Positions 13,497 through 17,663 of a DNA stretch of 17,663 nucleotides are shown here, in pieces (position 1 is the stretch's first letter; each line of letters opens with the position of its first letter). The notes below the pieces were generated by a model that saw only the letters and a program-made list of their open reading frames with translations, had not been told where the DNA came from and ran no database searches. Both the position numbers and the translations under genes were made by a program. Source of the DNA: Thermoproteota archaeon (lineage in GTDB: Archaea; Thermoproteota; Korarchaeia; Korarchaeales; Korarchaeaceae); the NCBI GenBank assembly GCA_011042755.1, contig DRBY01000140.1, positions 1-17,663 of the forward strand. Reading direction: 5' to 3'.

Positions 13497-13518
13497 CTGT
13501 GGAAGGGAGGTTGCCTTG

Positions 13519-14829
13519 ATGAGAACTCAGGGGGGCTTGACGCTACTTCTAGCGATTCTAGCCTGCTCTGCAATGTGGCTCCCAGTTTTCAAGGCGTCAG
13601 CGCAGGAGATAAGGCCGTATCTTTCATTTCTGGCTCTTTATCCCAGCGAAGTCGCTCAGGGAGGGGAGGTGATCCTAGAGTACAACCTAACTAAGAAGAT
13701 ACTTGTGGGTGGGAAGATCCTGACCTCTCCTAACACGCTAAAGAGCGTTGAAGCAAGCCTCGTGATTCCCCTGCAGTTCCCCTACAACATAACGAGAGTA
13801 GTGGCCCTAGACCCCGACTTCAACGAGATAAGGAACGTTACGATCGAAGGGTCGAGCGTCAGGGTTACAGCAGAGGCCATAGCAGTCCTATCCATCCGGG
13901 CTAAGATAGTAGTCCCTCTGCGTACTCTCCAGGGCGACTACCAGATTGCCATGAGGGCCACGGGCATCGAGGAGCTGCCAAATGGAACCCTGAGAGAATT
14001 CGACCACTCAAGGACGGCAACGCTCTCAGTTAGGCCTTGGACGCCTGAAGTGCAACTCGAAACTTATCCAAAGGAATTCGAGCCCCCCGCATCTCTGTCT
14101 CTCAAGATAACCATCCTCAATGTTGAGGACGCGTGGGTCATTGACGAGCAGACGAGGGAACTCGTCAAAAGAGGGGTGAGGATCTCTGACGCAAACCTCA
14201 CGATAATGTCCACCCTCATGAGTTCTCCGTTATCTGAGCGCATAGGCTCCATCGAGCCTGGTGAGATCAAGCTGGTGAGCAAATCCCTCCCCATAAATCC
14301 CGACGTGCACGCAGGTAGGCACACGCTCATGGTGCTGATCTCATACTCGTACAGAGGTTCTTCTGCAACTGTGGCAATTACCGAGAGCATTAGAGTCTTG
14401 AAGAACGCTTATCTCAATCTGTCAGTTGAGGGAGTGCCTGGGGAGATTCAGGCTGGAAGGCGGTTTAACGTGACGATCCACGTGCGCAACGACTCACCGT
14501 GGCAAGTCAGCTCGGCGACCCTACTCGTGTCTGTGAATGGCTTCAACCAGACCGTCCACCTAGGTTCCCTAGAACCGTATGATAGGCGAGTTGTGACGGT
14601 TAGGCTGACGGCTCCCTCTCCGGGGACCTACGACGCAGTTTTCGTGCTCGAATGGATGAATCCCTATCCCGCAGAGGAGAGAAACGCATCAGAGGTCGTG
14701 ACGCTTGAAGTTATACCCCCGCCGCAGCTCCCACTGTGGCAGCTGGTCGGCGTGGCTCTAGCGGCTGGCCTCGTTGCAGCGGTGATAAACCTTGTCCATC
14801 GACGGAGGAAAGGCTCAGATAAGCACTAA
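13519..14829 (+). CDS. Secreted, membrane-anchored protein with CARDB/NEW3-like beta domains
   Basis: The 436-residue protein has a Sec-type signal peptide (hydrophobic core about 7-22, likely cut after KASA near residue 28). A long beta-rich ectodomain with many NxS/T sequons follows. Near residues 295-400 is a CARDB/NEW3-like immunoglobulin-type domain (FNVTIHVRNDSPWQVSSATL, then VTVRLTAPSPGTYDAVF). A C-terminal membrane helix (about 403-423) ends in RRRKG. It would stand on the outer face of the cell membrane. This layout resembles archaeal COG1361-type surface proteins. ATG 13519 has GGGAGGTT 7 nt upstream; TTG 13516 is an alternative. It diverges from an ABC exporter, so a joint role in the envelope is possible but unproved. 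Its last 38 bases overlap the RNase HIII-like gene. Confidence 0.78.
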   Translation: MRTQGGLTLLLAILACSAMWLPVFKASAQEIRPYLSFLALYPSEVAQGGEVILEYNLTKKILVGGKILTSPNTLKSVEASLVIPLQFPYNITRVVALDPDFNEIRNVTIEGSSVRVTAEAIAVLSIRAKIVVPLRTLQGDYQIAMRATGIEELPNGTLREFDHSRTATLSVRPWTPEVQLETYPKEFEPPASLSLKITILNVEDAWVIDEQTRELVKRGVRISDANLTIMSTLMSSPLSERIGSIEPGEIKLVSKSLPINPDVHAGRHTLMVLISYSYRGSSATVAITESIRVLKNAYLNLSVEGVPGEIQAGRRFNVTIHVRNDSPWQVSSATLLVSVNGFNQTVHLGSLEPYDRRVVTVRLTAPSPGTYDAVFVLEWMNPYPAEERNASEVVTLEVIPPPQLPLWQLVGVALAAGLVAAVINLVHRRRKGSDKH

Positions 14830-15535
14830 GCTGACGCCTGAGGAGATAAACAGGCTCAGAGAGGCTCTGGAGAGCGAGGCCGCTGAGGTCCTGACGCCTG
14901 GTAGATACGAGATCTTGAGGGCAAGAGTGAACGGATCGCTCGTGGTGGTTTACAGGACCGGGCGGGCCGTCTATCACTCGTCTCTGGTTGATCTAATAGA
15001 GAGGATCCTGATCCCTCCTCCCGGCATTGAAGTAGGCTCAGATGAGGCGGGAAAGGGGGAGGCCGCCGGGCCCATAGTGGTAGCGGCCGTCGCCTTAGAG
15101 CCAAGGTCGGCTGTTCGGCTGCGAGCGCTGGGACTCGTGGAGAGCAAATCCATATCGAGGAGAGAGCTGTCAAGAGTAGCAGGGTTGATTAGGGAGCTCT
15201 CCCTGAAGTACGCCGTGAGGGTGATCTCTCCTGAGGAATTTAAGGCGGTATGGATCAGAGGGAATCTCAACGCCCTACTGTCTCAGTGGCATCTAGAGGT
15301 CCTACGACCCATCCTGAGGGAGGTTAGAGAAATCCACGCGGTGGTCGTTGATTCATTTGGATCGGAAGAGCTGGAGACCTCCCTCAGAAGGATAGTCCCG
15401 GGCGCGGCGAGGCTGATAGTGGAACCCAGAGCTGATGAGAGATACGTGAGCGTCGCCGCTGCCAGCGTCCTAGCTAGAGCAGAGAGAGACGAAGCGCTAG
15501 AAAGAGGACTCAACCAGAGGAAGTGGCTATCTTGA
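14792..15535 (+). CDS. RNase HIII-like ribonuclease H, shortened C-terminus
   Basis: Type 2 RNase H, which cuts the RNA strand of RNA/DNA hybrids. The catalytic core begins with GSDEAGKGEAAGPIVVAAV (82-100); GKG rather than the GRG of RNase HII points to the HIII branch. Metal ligands are Asp84, Glu85, Asp187 (VVVDSFG) and Asp233 in AAASVLARAERD. Residues about 13-76 resemble the TBP-like N-terminal substrate-binding domain of RNase HIII (VNGSLVVVYRTGRAVYHSS). The protein ends 14 residues after Asp233, whereas family members continue for several tens of residues; no continuation was found in the other frames. The start is TTG 14792, with GGTGAT five bases upstream inside the preceding gene. 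Its last 26 bases overlap the hisD-like gene from the other strand. Confidence 0.8.
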   Translation: MSIDGGKAQISTKLTPEEINRLREALESEAAEVLTPGRYEILRARVNGSLVVVYRTGRAVYHSSLVDLIERILIPPPGIEVGSDEAGKGEAAGPIVVAAVALEPRSAVRLRALGLVESKSISRRELSRVAGLIRELSLKYAVRVISPEEFKAVWIRGNLNALLSQWHLEVLRPILREVREIHAVVVDSFGSEELETSLRRIVPGAARLIVEPRADERYVSVAAASVLARAERDEALERGLNQRKWLS

Positions 15536-16793
15536 CAGCTTCAGCGTGAGCGGTTAGCCCCTCAAGCCTAGCTAGTCCGCACACAATTGACGCAAGTTCC
15601 TTTGCTCCCTCTCTCGTTAGCCTGCCGTGGGCTACCGGCCTCAGGAAACTGTAGATCGTCAGGGTACCAAACCTCTTGGCGTATCCCCCGCTTGGTAGCA
15701 GCTGATTGATTCCAAGAGCGTAGTCACCGAAGGCGCTAACAGTGTAGGGTCCAACGAATATCGCTCCAGCCTTCTTTATCCGCTCGGCCAGACTCTCGTC
15801 TCTAGAGAGGACGGTGACTCTCTCTGGGGCTATGACGTTTACTGCCTCCACAGCGTCTTCCATCGCGTCGAAGATCAGGGCTGCGCCCTTCCCGTTAAGC
15901 GCCTCCCTGGCCACTCCACCTCTATCGAGTTCCCCCGCCATGGCATCGATTAGTTCAAGGACTTCCCCCACCAACTCCTCGCTGTCAGTCAGCAGGAGCA
16001 CCATAGAGTCGACGTCGTGTTCTGCCTGCGAGAGCATCTCGGCGGCGACGACACGTGGATCTGCGGATATATCTGCGAGAATAGCTGTCTCTGAGGGACC
16101 AGACGGCATGTCCACCGGAACGTCCGACGCGACTATTTGCTTGGCTGCCATGAAGTAGCTGTCTCCTGAGCCCACTATCTTCTCCACAGCGGGTATCTTC
16201 GATGTGCCGTAAGCCATGGCCGCAACCGCTACAGGACCTCCCACCCTGTATACCTCTTGGAGACCTAACATCTCGCACGCTGCCAGCAGGATGGGGCGAA
16301 CTCTGCCCTCAGCTAGAGGGGGAGTGAAGACCGCGATCTCCTTGACTCCAGCAATCTGAGCTGGGACTGTGGCAAAGAGCAGAGTTGAGACGTAGGCTAC
16401 CTCGTCGTACTCTGGGACGTGCACGCCAACTCTGTCTATCGGCTCCCAAGTTATCCACGCCACCCCCCACGGGTACGACTTGGAGTAGGTTCTAGGCATC
16501 TGGTCTTTGTGGAAGTCTGCTATCACGTCGACGGCTCTCTCAATGAGCTTCTTGTCTTCACTGGACACTCTCGAGACGGCGTCTTCTATCTCCCACCTCG
16601 AGACTCTGAATTCGTCTGGAGAGAACTCAACGCCGTAGAGCTTGGCTATGTGCTCAGCGACGGCTACGTCACCCCTAACCCTCACATCCCTTATTACGGG
16701 TTCTACGGCCTGCCTGAAGAGCCAGCTCTCAATGTCTCGTGTTTCCAGAGAGGCTACGTATCCCCAGGCATCCTCTCCCCGCAGGACCCTCAT
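15510..16793 (-). CDS. HisD-family (histidinol dehydrogenase-like) dehydrogenase, altered active site
   Basis: A 427-residue NAD-dependent, zinc-dependent dehydrogenase of the HisD family. Numbered from ATG 16793, the four zinc ligands of E. coli HisD (Gln259, His262, Asp360, His419) align with Gln256, His259 (SQAEHD), Asp357 (FGDYALG) and His416 (GLTAHAEAV). Glu326 aligns with Glu324. However, His327 is Arg325 (APERV) and His367 is Gln364 (INQLLPS), and the GPGN nucleotide-binding motif reads GSGD. It may therefore oxidise another alcohol; no other his gene is in view. True histidinol dehydrogenase cannot be excluded. GTG 16823 is in frame, but a TATA box at 16831-16838 would start transcription downstream of it. 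ATG 16793 has GGTGG a few bases ahead. Confidence 0.85.
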   Translation of the reverse strand: MRVLRGEDAWGYVASLETRDIESWLFRQAVEPVIRDVRVRGDVAVAEHIAKLYGVEFSPDEFRVSRWEIEDAVSRVSSEDKKLIERAVDVIADFHKDQMPRTYSKSYPWGVAWITWEPIDRVGVHVPEYDEVAYVSTLLFATVPAQIAGVKEIAVFTPPLAEGRVRPILLAACEMLGLQEVYRVGGPVAVAAMAYGTSKIPAVEKIVGSGDSYFMAAKQIVASDVPVDMPSGPSETAILADISADPRVVAAEMLSQAEHDVDSMVLLLTDSEELVGEVLELIDAMAGELDRGGVAREALNGKGAALIFDAMEDAVEAVNVIAPERVTVLSRDESLAERIKKAGAIFVGPYTVSAFGDYALGINQLLPSGGYAKRFGTLTIYSFLRPVAHGRLTREGAKELASIVCGLARLEGLTAHAEAVKIATSSG

Positions 16794-16830
16794 GAGAGGC
16801 CACCGACAACTATGTGTTTTCACGCCTCAC

Positions 16831-16838
16831 TTTTATAC
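16831..16838 (-). promoter_or_regulatory. TATA box of the hisD-like gene
   Basis: On the minus strand this reads TATAAAAG. Transcription about 26 bp downstream would start near 16808, leaving a leader of about 15 nt that contains GGTGG before ATG 16793. This decides against the upstream in-frame GTG at 16823. Confidence 0.65.
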
Positions 16839-16843
16839 CGACA

Positions 16844-16881
16844 CCATCCCACGCGGCCTGGGGGATGAAGAAGCCATCCCA
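16844..16881. repeat. Direct repeats CCATCCCA and a hairpin upstream of the hisD-like promoter
   Basis: CCATCCCA occurs at 16844-16851 and again at 16874-16881, 30 bp apart (about three helical turns). The second copy forms an inverted repeat with GGGATG (16862-16867). They lie just upstream of the hisD-like TATA box, where an activator or repressor could bind; binding is inferred only from position and spacing. Confidence 0.3.
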
Positions 16882-16950
16882 GAGTGAGTAGAATGTGATC
16901 GCACCTGGGGTAACGGACCCCTTCATGAGTTCGCCAACTGGCGTTTCAAG

Positions 16951-16956
16951 CTTATA
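16951..16956 (+). promoter_or_regulatory. TATA-like box of the S-layer-type gene
   Basis: CTTATAG is centred about 27 bp upstream of ATG 16981, and no SD lies before that ATG. Both point to a leaderless transcript. The spacing on each side leaves this promoter independent of the divergent hisD-like promoter at 16831-16838. Confidence 0.5.
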
Positions 16957-16980
16957 GCAGACCGGGAGCCTGGAAACCTG

Positions 16981-17663
16981 TCGATGCGGAGATTTACCGT
17001 CTTCGCGCTCGTAGTCGTGCTGGCTGGGTACCCCGCGCTGACCCTAGTCTATGCTCAGCCGCTTGAACTCTCGGGTCTCTGCCCACTCTCGAAGGCGCTG
17101 AGCGTTCACGGGATACCCGACGCGGTAATAATCGTTGGAGACTCGGCCGCCCAAGAGGATTGGGACGCCGCGAATGAGATAGCAGAGTTCATACGATTCA
17201 GGCTTGGGGGGAGGGCCGAGATCCTCAATGCCTCGGAGGCTCAGCCCGAGGATCTGAGGGAGCATGCGGTCATCCTGATTGGTGGGCCTGTCGCGAACAG
17301 ATACGCCGAACTGCCGAACGAGAGAGCACCCCTGAGGTTTGTCAAGGTAGGGAAGCTGTGGACCGTGAGGACTCCAGATAATCGACACTTCGGGGGCTTG
17401 TACCACTTTGGTTTCGCGCAGGCTCTGATTAATCCCTGGGACCCTCAGGTTCCACTCTTGTGGGTTGCTGGGGTCGACAGGCACGGCACTCTTGGCGCAG
17501 CCAAGGGTCTATTGAGCTATTCCTGTCGAGATCCCAGGGTTGGCGCAGTTCTCTTCATGACATACGACGACGGGAGAGTAAAGGTCAGAGACGAGTTCCA
17601 AGCCCCATCCCGTCCAGCCATGTGGGTCTCCCCTCCCCTCACGGCCCTGTTCTTGAACGCTCA
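16981..17663 (+). CDS. S-layer-type secreted surface protein, cut by the window end
   Basis: The frame stays open to the last base; about 227 residues are visible. There is a clear signal peptide (FTVFALVVVLAGYPALTLVYA), probably cut before QP near residue 25. The rest resembles the outer domain of archaeal S-layer proteins: DAVIIVGDSAAQEDWDAANE, HAVILIGGPVANRYAE, then a GLYHFGFAQALINPWDP segment and LLWVAGVDRHGTLGAAKGLL. These blocks (VG..A..D..AA, IGGP..N, AG.D..GT.AA) recur in archaeal S-layer and related envelope proteins. A role in the cell surface lattice is a fair inference; the remainder of the protein and any membrane anchor are out of view. A 146-codon frame on the other strand here is its shadow. 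Confidence 0.75.

Noticed and set aside
16419..16868. Open frame of 149 codons on the plus strand
   Set aside because: Antisense to the conserved N-terminal part of the hisD-like gene and its promoter; no family features.
17044..17484. Open frame of 146 codons on the minus strand
   Set aside because: The plus strand here encodes a signal peptide and S-layer-type motifs in an uninterrupted frame; the minus frame shows no family pattern.

Overview
The window looks archaeal. A tRNA-Tyr gene carries an intron at the canonical 37/38 position with a bulge-helix-bulge splice motif. Promoters look like TATA boxes about 26 bp upstream of starts, at least one gene appears leaderless, and Shine-Dalgarno (SD) motifs resemble GGAGGTGAT. 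The gene content is also archaeal: RibL-type FAD synthase, a DUF1512-like protein, a KaiC-like ATPase next to a V4R protein, a DUF835-like membrane protein and an S-layer-type surface protein. A thermophilic TACK-group lineage (possibly korarchaeal) would fit, but that placement is only an impression. Genes are tightly packed with many 4-nt start/stop overlaps. The longest stretch without a gene is under 200 bp. I see no mobile element, CRISPR array or rRNA.

Layout. (1) 44-1536: ribL (-) diverges from a DHH phosphoesterase (+). (2) 1645-5126 (+): a DUF835-like membrane protein, then a second promoter with an unusual leader, a KaiC-like ATPase, an ACT-like/V4R protein and a small helical protein that seems to start at CTG. 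This looks like a sensory or signalling unit. (3) 5138-6298 (-): intron-containing tRNA-Tyr, a Trm112-like zinc protein and a HAD hydrolase. (4) 6345-8477: a small Cys protein (+) facing a four-gene minus operon made of a Cys-motif protein, a helical protein, a SerB-like HAD phosphatase and a membrane-anchored winged-helix regulator. (5) 8561-11390 (+): DUF1512-like protein, a membrane/zinc-ribbon protein starting at CTG behind a perfect SD, a Nudix hydrolase and an UppP-like polyprenyl-diphosphatase, all nearly overlapping. (6) 11398-13463 (-): ABC exporter ATPase and permease, diverging from a secreted, membrane-anchored CARDB/NEW3-like protein (13519-14829) whose 3' end overlaps an RNase HIII-like gene. 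(7) 15510-16793 (-): a HisD-family dehydrogenase that keeps the zinc ligands but lacks two active-site histidines. It diverges from an S-layer-type protein cut off by the window end.

The points most worth a second look are the HisD paralog with a changed active site, the archaeal RNase HIII-like protein with a shortened C-terminus, the two apparent CTG starts, the leader upstream of the KaiC-like gene with overlapping short ORFs and alternative hairpins, and the UppP homolog lacking the His and Glu known from E. coli. All family calls were made by reading motifs; no database was searched.
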